In this document: positions 1-10,720 of the stretch, in pieces | How the letters are laid out: every line of letters begins with the position of its first letter | How positions within the stretch are numbered: the stretch's first letter is position 1 | Source of the DNA: Anastrepha obliqua | Taxonomy: Eukaryota; Arthropoda; Insecta; Diptera; Tephritidae | NCBI RefSeq assembly: GCF_027943255.1 | Contig: NC_072893.1 | Coordinates: 23,892,001 to 23,956,000, forward strand | Reading direction: 5' to 3' | Length of the DNA: 64,000 bases | Program-made: the position numbers and the translations under genes | The notes under the pieces: generated by a model | Told to the model about the DNA's origin: nothing | The model's input: the letters and a program-made list of their open reading frames with translations, nothing else | The model's database searches: none

Positions 1-958
1 TTCAGAATATTTTGGTATACCTATTCACAGTCATTATGTACCAGTGCGCTCCTCTCGGCTCTTTTTTTCTTTCCGCCCATGCCTCATTTGCTGCTTGCCT
101 ACATTCACAATTCATAGTAAATAGCTTCGCATTAGCAATCATTGCTAGAGACGCGTCAAATTTTGTCGTCACGCAAACAACCTGCGCTTGAGTCGCATTC
201 AGTTTCAATTTAGTATGCATACATACAAATATACAAATACACATACATACATACACACTTACATACATCTAATTGCATTTCGCATTCAATACAAATTGAT
301 AACAAGGTTAAGAGCACACGCACGACTGACAAACTGATTGACTGACTGCTTGTTTGCTAATTGTAAGCAAATCAGTAAATATGTCCGTACTCTCGTAAAT
401 CGCGCACCAGTTTGTTTATTTACTGGTTTTATTGTTGAAAGTGTAAAATTTTAAAATTATGACCGAAACAATGGTGTTTTTTTAGTATTGCCATACAAAT
501 AAATGAACGTACGAATAACAAGTAATCGACCTAGTGACTGATTATGGCTTACTGACTGATTTAATTCACCACAGCAGCGTCTGTCAATTACCGCCGCTGA
601 TTTTGGCGTCTAAGCAGGCGCGTCAACTAAGCCACAAAGCTCGCCGGTTGTACAATTGAGGATACGTTATTATGGAGGTTAAATACAGTTATATTGTATG
701 TGCATATGTATGTGTGTATGTGTGTAAATAAGTAATAGGAAATTATTAATTATGACTTTTGTAGGTGGCTTGCGATTTTCAAATTATATGCTCAGAAATA
801 CAGTTGAATTGAAATGATAAATGCGTTTCCTTGGCATTGGTCGTGTTATTGACATTCGACTTCAATTAGAAGAGTACAAAAAAATTTTCTTAAAAAACAA
901 ACAAACAACACCAGACTTGATTTTGATTGAAAGTCACATATTTCTCTTAATATACTTA
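1..958. other. Non-coding, no gene seen
   Basis: AT-rich sequence with short CATA microsatellite runs near 215-260 and 700-725. No open frame resembles a known protein and no splice-bounded exon was recognised. It could be intergenic or intronic. Confidence 0.6.
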
Positions 959-1226
959 TAGATAGTAGTCATCCAATTTCAGAGAGTTGTGTCTGCCTGC
1001 CGCACAGTATCAGGGCCAGCTGATCAGATAATAAGCGGTTCAATACAATTTTTTAACGAATTGGAAGATCTCAGTTCTGCAGATATAGAAGGTATTCTAA
1101 AATTTTTGAAAGGCACCCACTGGTTTTAGGAGAAATAGGGTAATCGCCCCACACGGCATCACAATGGGGTATGAGCCTGAGTGTGTCCCACAGGACAAGC
1201 GCTTCAACCTAACCTAACCTAACCTT
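959..1226 (+). mobile_element. 3' end of a non-LTR retrotransposon with a CCTAA-type tail
   Basis: From about 959 an open frame runs to a TAG at 1127-1129. Its last residues read LSSADIEGILKFLKGTHWF, a style typical of the extreme C-terminus of jockey-like LINE ORF2 proteins (GDI..FLK.T.WF). After the stop comes a roughly 70-nt 3' UTR and then a short run of CCTAACCTAACC near 1208-1226. The same C-terminal style and CCTAA tail recur near 10.9 kb and 62.7 kb, so this is probably one LINE family. The copy is strongly 5'-truncated and cannot be active. The clade assignment is by eye. Confidence 0.6.
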
Positions 1227-1254
1227 TGCAATGATAAGGTGACTTATTTTTAGT

Positions 1255-1660
1255 TATACACTATTATTTTGTTTTATTATTTTTTTATTTCCTCCTTAAC
1301 TTACTTTACTTTAGGCATATTTTTATTTTAATTTAATGTGCTTTATTTTAATTAATTTTATATTATTTATTTATTTTTTTCATTTTTTGATTGACTTATT
1401 TTGACTGTTTTCAGTTAATATATTTAATTTAGTTAATACATAGTTAATGTATTTATAATTTGTTTTATTTTAGTTAATTTTATTGTTTTTTTTTTTAATT
1501 TAATTTAATTTTATTTTATTTTATTTTATTTTTTTTTATTTTATTTTATTTTTTTTTATGTTTTTTTATTATATTTAATTTTTTTTTTGTTTTTGTTTGG
1601 TTTTTTGTTTTGCTATGAAAATGTGCTGTGACCACATTTATTTCTTTAAATTAATTTAAT
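1255..1660. repeat. T-rich (TTTTA)-type simple sequence, left part
   Basis: Strongly strand-biased T/A sequence dominated by TTTTA, TTTTTA and TTAATTT words. It continues on the far side of the mariner insertion, showing that the transposon landed inside an existing low-complexity tract. Confidence 0.7.
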
Positions 1661-1667
1661 TTTAATA

Positions 1668-2551
1668 CAGGGTGGGCCATATAGCGTTTGCTTTTCGAAC
1701 CACCAATTTTTTTGAGAACGGTAACACAAATGACATGTCAAATGTGTTCATAATTTACTTAAAGGTTTGGCATTTACGAAATGGGACGCTATACGCTTGA
1801 ACAAAATTGGGAAATATTGAAAACCTGTTTCCAAAGTGGTGAGTCTTCTTCTTCTTTTCTGATTTTCACATCGGTGGCTACGTCAATAAGCAACATTGTC
1901 GGATTTGGGGATCAGAAAATCTACACGTTACTGTAGAGAAGCAAATGCATCCACAACGAGTCACTGTTTGGTGCGGTTTTTGGTCTGGCGGCATCATCGG
2001 GCCATTTTTTTTCGAAAATGAGCGAGGAGCCGCGGTTACAGTAAATGGCGAGCGTTACCGTGACATGCTTAACGAGTTGTTTCCAAAAATTGAAGAGGAT
2101 GACATGGATGACATTTGGTTTCAACAGGACGGTGCAACTTGTCGCACTGCCAAAGTTACACTCGAACTTTTGGCTACCGTTTTTGAAAACCGAATAATCA
2201 GCCGAAATTCCGATATCAATTGGCCGCCTCGGAGCTGTGATTTAAGCCCGTTGGACTATTTTTTGTGGGGAGCCGTTAAGGACAAATGCTATGCAAACCA
2301 TCCAGAGACGATTGATGCTTTAAAACACGAAATCGAAGTTGCCATTCATGAAATTGAAGCCCAAACAATCGAAAAAGTGCTTAAAAATTGGGTTGATCGA
2401 ATGGCCTACTGTAAAGCCAGTCGTGGCAGTCATTTGAACGATATTATTTTTCACTCATAAATGACAATGTTCAATCTTCAAAATAAAAAAAAAAGTTTGA
2501 AAAAATATTGATTAGTTTTTTGTTATAGCAAATTTTACATGGCCCACCCTG
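1668..2551 (+). mobile_element. Mariner element, DD41D (rosa-like), internally deleted
   Basis: The element is bounded by terminal inverted repeats. The left end begins CAGGGTGGGCCATATAG and the right end ends with the complement of CAGGGTGGGCCATGTA. A TA dinucleotide lies on each side (1666-1667 and 2552-2553), as expected for IS630-Tc1-mariner target duplications. It is 884 bp long against about 1.3 kb for intact relatives, because the middle of the N-terminal coding region is missing. The matching ends suggest it could once have been mobilised in trans. It sits in a T-rich tract. Confidence 0.85.
1781..2460 (+). pseudogene. Mariner transposase remnant, DD41D catalytic domain
   Basis: The frame opens at 1781 with MGRYTLEQNWEILKTCFQSG, the start of the N-terminal helix-turn-helix. 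It breaks near 1845 and resumes in another frame with FSDFHIGGYVNKQHCRIWGS, running to the stop at 2460. Most of the DNA-binding domain is deleted, and the residues that normally follow the first aspartate of FSDEAHF are also missing. Downstream, the second aspartate lies in WFQQDGATCRTA and the third in SPLDYFLW, with 41 residues between them. This spacing marks the DD41D (rosa) group, known from tephritid flies, rather than DD34D mariners. The C-terminus ends NDIIFHS. The protein is not functional because of the deletion and frameshift. Confidence 0.8.
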
Positions 2552-2559
2552 TATTATCC

Positions 2560-3470
2560 TTTTCTTATTTATTTTCTTTATGTTGCATTATTTTATTGAA
2601 TTTTGTTTAATTTTTCATTTGTTTTATTTTCGTTATTTTTTATTTAATTTTATTTTAGTCATATTTTTTTATCTCATTTTACTTTGTTTTATTTTGGTTA
2701 ATTTTGTATTTTATTATTTAATTGCATTTTCCATTTTTTGTTTTTTATTTCTTCATTTATTTAAGTTTATTTTATTTATAGTTTTAGTTATATTTAAATT
2801 TTATTTAATTACTGTATGTTTTTGGTTAATTTTTTATTCATTTTTGGTTTTTTGTTTTTTTGCTATTACTATTTTTTAATCACATATTTTTTTAATGAAT
2901 TTAATTTAATTTTTTCCTTTTTCTATTTTTATTCATTTGATTTTATTTTATTTTAAATTTGACTAATTTTAGTTAATTTTGAATTTTTTAAATTAATTTT
3001 CTTTCATATTTTTTATTATAGTAATGGACACACTTATTTTTTAATTTTTTTTTTTAATTTTATTAAAATATTTCATTATTATATAGGACTTTTTGGAGTT
3101 TCCATTAAGCTTAAAACATTGAAAACATATTCTTTAGATTGCAAATGAATTTATTTTTTATAGGGACTTTTTAGACTTTCCATTAAGCTTAAAGCATTGA
3201 AAAGATATTCTTTACAATCGAATGATGTTCAATCAATGAATTTTTAAAGCACAAAAAAAAATTTTAATGTGAAAATGCTGGAGAAGCTTACCCCTCTTAA
3301 TTTTTTTTTTTAATTATTCATTTTATTTATTTTTATTCAATTTTATTTTATATTTTTTTCTATGGTCTGCATTTATTTTATTTCGTTTTTTTTCAAATTT
3401 TTGTATTTCATTTAATTTTTTTTTTTTAATTCCATTTTACTTTTCTGCATTTAATTTGATTTGATTTGAT
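2560..3470. repeat. T-rich simple sequence with an imperfect 77-bp duplication
   Basis: The tract is mostly (TTTTA)-like. Within it, about 60 bp are present twice with a 77-bp period: one copy starts near 3082 and the other near 3159. Both contain GACTTTTT, TTTCCATTAAGCTTAAA and ATATTCTTTA. The copies differ at several positions, so the duplication is not recent. Confidence 0.65.
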
Positions 3471-3479
3471 TAGCAGCAT

Positions 3480-5340
3480 GAAAGTTTATAATCATTTTGA
3501 CAGATTCATTTTGAGTTAACGCCTGCCGAATTGGGTAATCTCGTGTAAACTTATCGCACCAAAAATAGGAAGCCCCCACTTATTCATTCATAATTTTCGC
3601 CTACGAACGATTAAAACAAAAACTGTAACAACTTTTGTTCCACTCATTGAAATGCCATTAAATGGAGCGAGCGAAATCAGATTAGAGCAAACAAAAGCGG
3701 AAACCCAAATCACTTCACACCCAAGCAGCAAACTGAAATCCTTATCTAAAAGCTGATACTTGTACATTTGTATGTAAGTACGTGAATGTATTTCTATATT
3801 TAATTAAGCGCAAAAACTGACATTAAGTACTGTTTGAATGGTCATTTCACGCACGTGCTTGCACTAATGCGGCATTGATAGAAATGACAGTGAAAAGATT
3901 CAATGCGCATGCGGCTAGTCGAAATGGAAGGCTTTGTCGGAGTTTACCACACAAAGATGTTGCTAAATGGGGTTTGTTAGAACTCGTGTACGGCAACTTT
4001 CGAAAATTTCAATATCCGGCCTTAGCAATTTTCGGCGGCGATACTTGAGGTAGCGCATGGCTTAGACAAGCTCTGCCATTTGCGAGCATGTTAAGAAAAA
4101 AAAAAATTATTAAAATCAAAATAAAAATTGCGTTCTCTAGAATTATTGAACAAAATTTCTCCAAAAACCACCACTGAGCGCCGCGAGGTATATATAAAAT
4201 TTGAAAAATTCATTTATTTCACCTTTTATGTTTGCATATTTTGAAATATTGTGCAGTTCTCAAATATATTACGCCATCCTTTATTTACTCTACTGAAAAT
4301 ACCATTTAAACAATAATATTTCCAATATTTCATCAGACTTGAGCAGTTTCACAAGCAAGTTTTTGCAATACCCACCTGCAACTTCCTGCCTAAATTTATG
4401 CTTCTGCTTTTAAGCAAAACAAACAGCAAATCCATTAAACATTCCGCAACTTGTGAAAAAATATCTGAAAATATCTAAAATTGCCAATTCGAAGCAAAGA
4501 AAATTCTTCCAAATATATCAGGCAAATACAGAAAATAAATAGTTGCAGAAAACTTTTAGGTAAAATTACATGCGAGTTTAAATATTCTAAAGCCTCTCGG
4601 CAATAAGCCTTTTGACGTGGTGAACTTTGAAATCTCATTCGCACTTAATTATCATAAAAACGAAATCAAAACAAAACCGCTAAGTAGCCAAACATTGCGT
4701 TTCATACACACACACAAATATACTCAGCATCTCAGTGCATTTGTGCAACACCCAACAATAGCAAAGCGTTTACAAATTTTCCGCACTCACTGTTGGCAGG
4801 TGGCCAAAACGCCTCATCAATTGGCGTGTTAACACACCACAACAGAACGGTGTCCTCACGCACACAATCACCTGCCTGCCTGCCAGCCTACTTGTGCATT
4901 CATAGTGGCGTATGCGGAACAGTCCCGCCCAACCACCCACCTGTTGACGTTGTGGCGCTTGCCTCATTTGCCATGCCGTTTGATATCTTGCAGATACGTC
5001 GATTATGCGCTGCTTGTCTGACAGCCCAGTTGATTGACTTATATAATATAATTTGCTTACATGAAGAAAACAACAACAAGAATAAAAATTATAAAAAAAG
5101 AAAACAAGTGGGCACTACGTGCGAAGGGTCACGTTTTTCACAACTCAGGAGCTTTCAACACTTCTTCATCATTTGCTGTGATTGTGTAAATGTTGACTTA
5201 GTTTTTCTTTCATTTTTTAATTTATTTAAATTTTTTCTAAACCTTAGAGGAGTTGTGCCTCAAATGCGAATGTTGGTTGGGCAATAAAGGAGCACTAAAA
5301 AAAACAAAAAAAAAATGTATTGCCTATCACAAGAAATATA
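3480..5340. other. Non-coding, no gene seen
   Basis: This stretch is of more normal base composition than its neighbours, with a few CACA and TGCC runs. A 164-codon open frame at 4793-5287 has no recognisable motif and ends in AT-rich low-complexity sequence, so I do not call it. Nothing else is supported. Confidence 0.5.
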
Positions 5341-6160
5341 ATATATAGGAGGGTAGGTCAAAAAGTTTCCATAATGTAAGAGTTCACGAGTAGAGAATAG
5401 ATTTGGTTTTACTTAGCACTACTCGGAAACTTATTCCAACTACGCGTAGACCATCTTAAACTGTAAAATTGACTGTAAAAGCAATTCGAAAAATTCCACT
5501 GGAATTCATTTGGATGAAAATGTGTTCCATGTTTAATGGCAAGGTTTACTCTTTCAAATAAAAAAATATTCTGTTTCTATTTCGGTTTCTGTCTCTATTT
5601 ATAGTCGAAATAAATTAAATCTCAAACGCTAGGCAGACCCCTCTGTGCAAATATCCAGTCAAATCGCTTTATTATACCGCGTTTACACAGGGCTACTTAC
5701 TTCAACTCGTAATTTGTAGAAGAAATGGTAACGAAGAAAAGAGATGGTCACCGAGTTGCTCCTGCTCGATCAACATGCCTTCCGCTCTTGCTCTTCGTAA
5801 GGTTTTTGTAGGCTGTAAACTCGACAAGCAACACCAACAGTTTCCAGTTTAAGCTCCAAAGTTTAAGCTGCAAAATTTTTGCTGTATGCTCGCAATCTTA
5901 GCCTTTGAGCTATCGATGGAAGAACTAACTACAAAGAAATACGAGTTTTGTTTCGTAATTAAGTTTCTTACTAAGCAAGAAAAATCGAAAGGCAAAACAT
6001 GTCAACTGTTTACTTGGACTCTTGCCGAGAAAATACTTATCTATAATCTATTAAACCAAAGTAGAGATTCAATTGAAGGCAATTAGCGCTTAGGCCGGCC
6101 AATTGGGGAGCCGTTTTCAAGCATTGCTTGAGAATCATCATCAAAAACTGGTTCTGGAAG
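5341..6160. other. Non-coding, no gene seen
   Basis: Moderately AT-rich sequence without recognisable coding motifs. A 66-codon frame at 5886-6086 has no resemblance I can name. It leads directly into LINE-derived sequence. Confidence 0.45.
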
Positions 6161-6224
6161 TAGCATATTTTTCCTTTTTAAGGGCAATTTCACTATCGTA
6201 CAACCTCAAATAAACGTCAACATT

Positions 6225-6535
6225 GATAAATATGAAACGACGGGACGCCTGGAGACTCACGGCAGTCATAACTGGCTTTTCGCCTGTTGGGGAGAATAAA
6301 CAACCAATATGGGCATCCCTCACAACGCACACTGTCCTAGTTGTAAACAACCAGGGAAGAAGGAAACAATTTTCCATTTCATCTGTGAATGCTCTGCCCT
6401 ATGAGGGAACAGAATGTTAAGATTGGCCCACCCCCGTTCGAGAATCTCTAACAACTGTCTGGCTTAGACGTCAACAACCTAATAAGGTTCTTAAGCCGCA
6501 CAGAACAAATCGCAATACGAGAGAGTCTTTAAAAA
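6225..6535 (+). pseudogene. C-terminal fragment of a LINE ORF2 (zinc-knuckle end)
   Basis: In one frame the sequence reads NMGIPHNAHCPSCKQPGKKE followed by TIFHFICECSAL. This is the C-X2-C...H-X4-C knuckle that ends many jockey-like LINE ORF2 proteins. After a stop and frame change it continues with QLSGLDVNNLIRFLSRTE, the usual tail just before the stop codon. Stops and frameshifts show it is a dead 5'-truncated copy. The reverse transcriptase domain is absent. Confidence 0.65.
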
Positions 6536-6660
6536 AATAAAATCGGCTTAATTGTTTGTGGTGAGCCTTTTTTATTTTTCTACATAGTATACTTTAGGCT
6601 TATACACTTCGACACTCGGTGTTCTAGTTTGTTTATCCCTTCTAAATAATACGATTTGTC

Positions 6661-7180
6661 CTTCTTCTTCTTCTTCTTGATTGGCGCAATAACCGCTTGC
6701 GTGATTTTGGCCGAGTTTAAAAGCGTGCCAGTCGTTTCTTTCTCGTGCTAACCGGCGCCAGTTCAACACACGAAGTGTGTTCCCAAGTCCTTCTCCACCT
6801 GATCTTTCATGGAAAACTTTCAGAGCCGGAGCGTTTGTATCCATTCGGACGTACCCAGCCAACGAAGCCGCTGGATCTTTATTCGCTGCGCTATGGCTAT
6901 GTCGTCGTAAAGCTCATCGTTCCATCGCCTGCGATATTCGCCGTCACCAACGGGCAAAGATCCAAAAATCTTCCGTAGAATCTCTCTCTGAAACACTCCA
7001 AGGGACGACTCATCGGATGTTGTCATCGTCCAAGCTGCTGGGTCATACGGTAGGACGGACATGATGAGAGCCTTATAAAGTGTTAGTTTTGTTCGTCAAG
7101 AGAGGATTTTACTACTCAATTGCCTACTTAGTCCAAGGTAGCACTTGTTGACAAGAGAGATTTTTCGTCAAATTTCAAGG
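6661..7180 (-). pseudogene. LINE fragment, copy 1 of the GRGRPPLRW-tail family
   Basis: Read on the minus strand, the frame contains AWTMTTSDESSLGVFQREIL, then DGEYRRRWNDELYDD, then the tail NWRRLARERNDW. It ends in a (GAA)n-like 3' tail at 6661-6675. The same C-terminal segment occurs at 8868-9125, 52270-52505 and 61436-61752. In the best copy the tail includes GRGRPPLRWKDQVEKDL. It belongs to the region downstream of a LINE reverse transcriptase. The clade cannot be settled by eye, though RTE-like or CR1-like is possible. Frameshifts and an internal deletion of the GRGRPPL block make this copy non-functional. Confidence 0.65.
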
Positions 7181-7292
7181 CTGACATTAGATTAGCATAT
7201 TTTGATATTCCCTCTATTACTATCAAGAAAACGGTACTAACTTGTTTTAATAAATGATTGACGATGGTATATCTCCAGCTTTTTGTCGTAGA

Positions 7293-7385
7293 TCCTCAGG
7301 GGATGGCAAAGCCACGAGTGTATTTTGGCATGAGAAGGCTCCTCTTAAAAAATCATCTGCCGTTCGGAGGCGTCGCGAAATTGTG
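7293..7385 (+). repeat. SINE fragment (central part), degenerate
   Basis: This piece aligns by eye with the middle of the tRNA-derived SINE seen at 30511, 41128 and 61143. It shares GGCAA-(A/G)CC-CGAGTGTATTT, CATGA-AA-GCTCCT and ATCTGCCGTTCGGAG. The tRNA-like head and the 3' tail are missing. Confidence 0.6.
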
Positions 7386-7673
7386 CAACCCGATCCGTGT
7401 TAAAATACTAAAAAAAACTACAAACAGATTTCTAGTAGAGTGGAAAAGATCAGCATTAGTGCTTCCCAAGCAATAAAATAAAATAACAGGCCTATTGCGC
7501 ATTTCATAGTGAATAGCCTTAAATCCTTTTTCCGTATTATGTTGCCCATGAATGAAGGTCAGAGGTCAACAGCATTTTATAAGCAAACAAAAACATACTT
7601 CAGTTTTGCACTTGAAATTTTGTGACCCAAGGACTTGCTGCCGAATTTTTGTACTCTCATATGGGCACATATT

Positions 7674-7720
7674 TATGTGTGTATGTATGTATGCATATGT
7701 GTATGTATGTATGTATGCAT
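7674..7720. repeat. (TATG)n microsatellite
   Basis: Repeated GTAT/TATG units interrupted by GCATATG. Short simple repeat of the kind common in fly intergenic DNA. Confidence 0.85.
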
Positions 7721-8159
7721 GTTGTATTTATGTACCATTGTACGTACTATGCAATCGGAAACGCAACAATGTGTAAGTGGTGGCAGGTCGTTAATTGCTG
7801 TCATGATTTTGAATGCTTCGCGAATACCGTGAACCTTGAATGGAGTTAAGTGGCCGAAAGGCACACGACTTAAATTCGCACTCGAAAATACAATACAACA
7901 CAGTAACAATAATTAAAAATTAAAAATTAAGCTTAATTGTAAACATCGCGAATATGAATTCAAAGATAAAATATGCTAAAAATGCGAGATAAGGCATTTC
8001 GAACGGCATTTGTGGCTATTCTGTGGAAACGAACTGAAGAAAAATAGCTAAGCGTTTGCATATAGAGGTGTGTATGTATGTATGTAAATCGACTGAAAGT
8101 ACGGTTGTTAATTTTTTTGATTGCGAATTTGTTTTTTATTATGATTTATATTTATTTTA

Positions 8160-8462
8160 CTTTTCAAAATTTGAGACCGGACTATTTTTTGACACTGCAT
8201 GATAATATTCTTGTTTCGACTCAGTTCCATAATGATGAACTCAAGTTTCGTCTATAGCAATAATCTGACTCATAAATGCATTCCTCTTCTGGTTACACAG
8301 ACTAAAAATTCCACGTAAACACTTGACTCGCTGTTGATTCTGAAGTGGTGTAATCATTCTCGATACCCAGCTGATCTTAGACATGAAAAGGTGGTCATGG
8401 AGAAGGTTCAAAATGATCACAGATGATCTCCGACGTTACGATGGTCGTTTGAAAAGTACGTG
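8160..8462 (-). pseudogene. Mariner transposase fragment, first catalytic Asp region
   Basis: On the minus strand the text reads RMITPLQNQQRV, then AFMSQIIAIDET, then VHHYGTESKQ. This resembles the mariner segment (RWVPRML..QK..RV...F..R.IT.DETW.H.Y.PE.K) around the first catalytic aspartate. Stops interrupt it. A second mariner piece in the opposite orientation follows at 8610, so the two are separate insertions or an inverted rearrangement. Confidence 0.55.
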
Positions 8463-8609
8463 CAAAGCCAGAGAGATGGCATCATTAGCGCTTATCGAGA
8501 TTATTTTCAGTTAGTAGCATCTCTTGAAAGAACACAAACCAAGTTTCAGCCAAATCGGAGCATTTCTTTGTATTTTGCATTCGTTTGAATTGAGAAAAGA
8601 CGAGTGATT

Positions 8610-8850
8610 TTCTTTTTTTATAACCACAACGCACCAGCTCACGCCTCAGCACTTGTGGCCGCAAAGTTAATGGCAATAGGGTTCCAACTCGTTTGACATC
8701 CACTCTATTCTCCAGACTTGACTCCCTCGGACCACTATTTGTTCCCCAATTTAAAGAAATTCCTGTAAGGAAAAAGTTTTTATTCAAACGAGGAGGTGAT
8801 TGCAGAAACGATTGGCTGTTTTTCAGACTTGGACAAATCCTCAAAGCCAA
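8610..8850 (+). pseudogene. Mariner transposase fragment, C-terminal catalytic region
   Basis: In the plus frame the sequence reads NHNAPAHASALVAAKL, then HPLYSPDLTPSDHYLFPNLK, then GKKFYSNEEVIAETIGCFSD. This is the mariner block with the second and third catalytic aspartates; the second has become N (HNAPAH instead of DNAPAH). Stops are present. The fragment runs straight into a LINE piece at about 8868. Confidence 0.7.
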
Positions 8851-8867
8851 TTCAAAATTTCAGCCTT

Positions 8868-9206
8868 GAAATTCAACGTAGAATCTCTCTAGTCAACACG
8901 AGCTTCTTTGGACCAAGTAGGCAATTGAGTAGTAAAGTCCTTTCTCGACGAGCAAAATTAACACTCTATAAGGCTCTCATTATGACCGTCCGAGCGTATG
9001 GCGCAGAAGCGTGGACGATGACAACATCCGATGAGGCGTCACTTGGAGTTTTTCAGAGAAAGATTCTGCGAAAGATTTTTAGACCTTTACAATGTGGCGA
9101 CGGCGAGTATCGTAGGCGATGTATGAACTTTCGGATGACATACGCACAGCACAGTATCGTTTTCTTGATGGTAAAGGAAGGAATATCAAAATATGATGAA
9201 CTAATT
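8868..9206 (+). pseudogene. LINE fragment, copy 2 of the GRGRPPLRW-tail family, rearranged
   Basis: It contains LSSKVLSRRAKLTLYKALIM, then YGAEAWTMTTSDEASLGVFQ and RKILRKIF, then DGEYRRRCMN. This matches copy 1 at 6661-7180 but stops before the GRGRPPL tail. It continues instead into a roughly 48-bp block (about 9155-9203) that in copy 1 lies on the other side of the shared segment. The order of blocks therefore differs between the copies. It is 5'- and 3'-truncated. Confidence 0.6.
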
Positions 9207-9312
9207 TTAAATTTTTTTTGAGTTTGAAATATTCTCATATATTTGTCCAACATAGATTTCGTACCCCAAGAGCTTCAAACATGTGCCACACACATACACA
9301 GACCTGGCTGTT

Positions 9313-9400
9313 TAGGAGTTTTCACTTATGGACAGTGTAGAAGTTGTAAAGATGAAGAAGAGGAAGAAATAGTTGAGCACATTTTTCCAATAGTCCAGCC
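9313..9400 (+). pseudogene. Small LINE zinc-knuckle fragment
   Basis: The frame reads GVFTYGQCRSCKDEEEEEIV followed by EHIF. This matches the C-X2-C...E-H-I/L-F half of the C-terminal knuckle of jockey-like LINEs. It is under 100 bp and abuts the next LINE piece. Confidence 0.5.
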
Positions 9401-9404
9401 TTAG

Positions 9405-9805
9405 CCTCCCCAGCGGGTCAGGGGTTAGAAATTACCCGAGGTAAGGTATGCCTGTCGTAAAAGGCGACTAAAATGTGGGGTCACCAATCTCTGAGCAATA
9501 TAGAAACTCAACTGGTAGTGTCTTCGGGAATAAAGTCTTCGGACCGAAGACTTAATCTCGGCACCTTGGAGAACAGGAGCCCTCAGAGTTCGCCTTTTCT
9601 TGGGAACGGCCCTGCGGAGAGATTTTCGTGATGGCTGTGGTTGATACCTAAAGCGAGGGTAGGCTTTTGGTTGGTGTGAAGTTGCATTTCAACTGGGTGC
9701 CGGGACTCATAGGTTTAGATGGGACTTGAGCCCTACCAAGGCGGTTAGTGTCACAGTCCATGCCACACTGCGAATTGGTACCAAGACCTAAAATTACTTA
9801 TATTA
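9405..9805 (+). mobile_element. Probable LINE 5'-UTR fragment
   Basis: The segment is GC-richer than its surroundings. It contains CAGCGGGTCAGGGGTTAGAA and GGTATGCCTGTCGTAAAAGG followed by CGACTAAAA. I associate such a start with 5' UTRs of insect LINEs, from memory and without a database check. No open frame is present. It ends at the Helitron insertion at 9815/9816. Confidence 0.4.
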
Positions 9806-9949
9806 TCTTATATATAAAATAAAGTCAACTTTTTGTGTGTGTTCGCTAACCGGCCGTGTCTTTGCACCGAATTAAACCAAACTTACACACATGGTTAAGT
9901 AGGTATTGAAGATGGTTTACGTATAGTTTGGATGCCTATTGGTGGATAG

Positions 9950-10276
9950 GGCTCGAAATATAGGTCAAAACGTGGACCCGGGTAACCTTCGGATGTGTAT
10001 GTACAATATGGGTATCAAATGGAAGCTGTTGGTGAATGCTTTAGTTCAGAGTATTTTTCATGCCGCTCCGTGACTAGGGTTTTGAGATACAGACCAACAC
10101 GTGGAGCCTAGAATGTGTTTGTACAATATGGATATCAGATGGAAGCTGTTGGTGAATGCTTTAGTTCAGAGTATTTTTCATGCCGCTCCGTGACTAGGGT
10201 CTCGAGATAGAGGCCAAAACGTGGAGCCTAGAATGTGTTTGTACAATATGGATATCAAATTGAAGCTGTTGGTGAA
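9950..10276 (+). repeat. 120-bp tandem repeat inside the Helitron
   Basis: Equivalent positions GATGTGTATGTACAATATGG and GAATGTGTTTGTACAATATG occur at 9991, 10111 and 10231, an exact period of 120 bp. Copies 1 and 2 are nearly identical; copy 3 is cut at about 10276, where the helicase frame takes over. A degenerate partial unit precedes the first. Confidence 0.85.
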
Positions 10277-10598
10277 TAATGTTATCGAAGCAACTATTTT
10301 AATTGGCAAATTCAAGAATGAAGACGTTCTAATACCGAGAATTCCAATGATTCCACCTGAATTGCCATTTGAATTCAAGCGTTTGCAACTGCCCATTCGT
10401 TTAGCATTTGCAATAACTATCAATAAATCACAAGGGCAAACTTTAGAAATATGTGGGATGAATTTAGAAGAACCAGTATTCACCCATGGTCAACTATACG
10501 TTGGCTGTTCACGTGTTGAGAAGCCAACAGCATTATATATTTACTCAAAAACAAATAGAAAAACAAAAAATATTGTTTATGCCAAAGCGCATGAATAA
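10221..10598 (+). pseudogene. Pif1-like helicase C-terminus of a Helitron (Rep/Hel)
   Basis: The open frame ends at 10598. It contains NNVIEATILIGKFKNEDVLI, PRIPMIPPELPFEFKRLQLP, FAITINKSQGQT and THGQLYVGCSRV. These are the last motifs of the helicase of Helitron RepHel proteins, including the INKSQGQT motif and the LYVGCSR arginine-finger region. The frame starts artificially inside the third 120-bp repeat unit. The N-terminal helicase motifs and the Rep nuclease are absent, so the fragment has no catalytic ability of its own. Confidence 0.8.
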
Positions 10599-10720
10599 AA
10601 ATAAAGAAATAAATAATATGAAAACCATATCTTTTCTGTTCTAAACCATATCTATTCTATGTTAGTGTGCCCAGCGAAGCGGGCGGGGTTTGCTAGTATA
10701 ATATATAACTGATCCGTGTG

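Larger units (their letters stand above)
9816..10696 (+). mobile_element. Non-autonomous Helitron with helicase C-terminus
   Basis: The 5' end begins TCTTATATATAAAATAAAG just after an A (9815). The 3' end is CTAG (10693-10696) followed by T (10697). This fits Helitron insertion between A and T, with a 5' TC and a 3' CTRR. Just before the end lies a GC-rich hairpin, GCCCAGC-GAA-GCGGGC with one mismatch in the stem, about 14 nt from the terminus. The internal region holds a 120-bp tandem repeat and the end of a Pif1-type helicase gene. It lacks Rep and most of Hel, so it would depend on an autonomous partner. Confidence 0.8.

Noticed and set aside
1208..1226. Interstitial telomere repeat (CCTAA)
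   Set aside because: Only a few units and placed directly after a LINE stop codon and 3' UTR, so better explained as the LINE tail.
4793..5287. 164-codon open frame
   Set aside because: No recognisable domain, ends in low-complexity AT sequence, and no splice or conservation evidence.
9405..9805. Ribosomal RNA fragment
   Set aside because: The GC-rich text suggested rRNA at first sight, but it reads more like a LINE 5' UTR and no rRNA core stretch was recognised.
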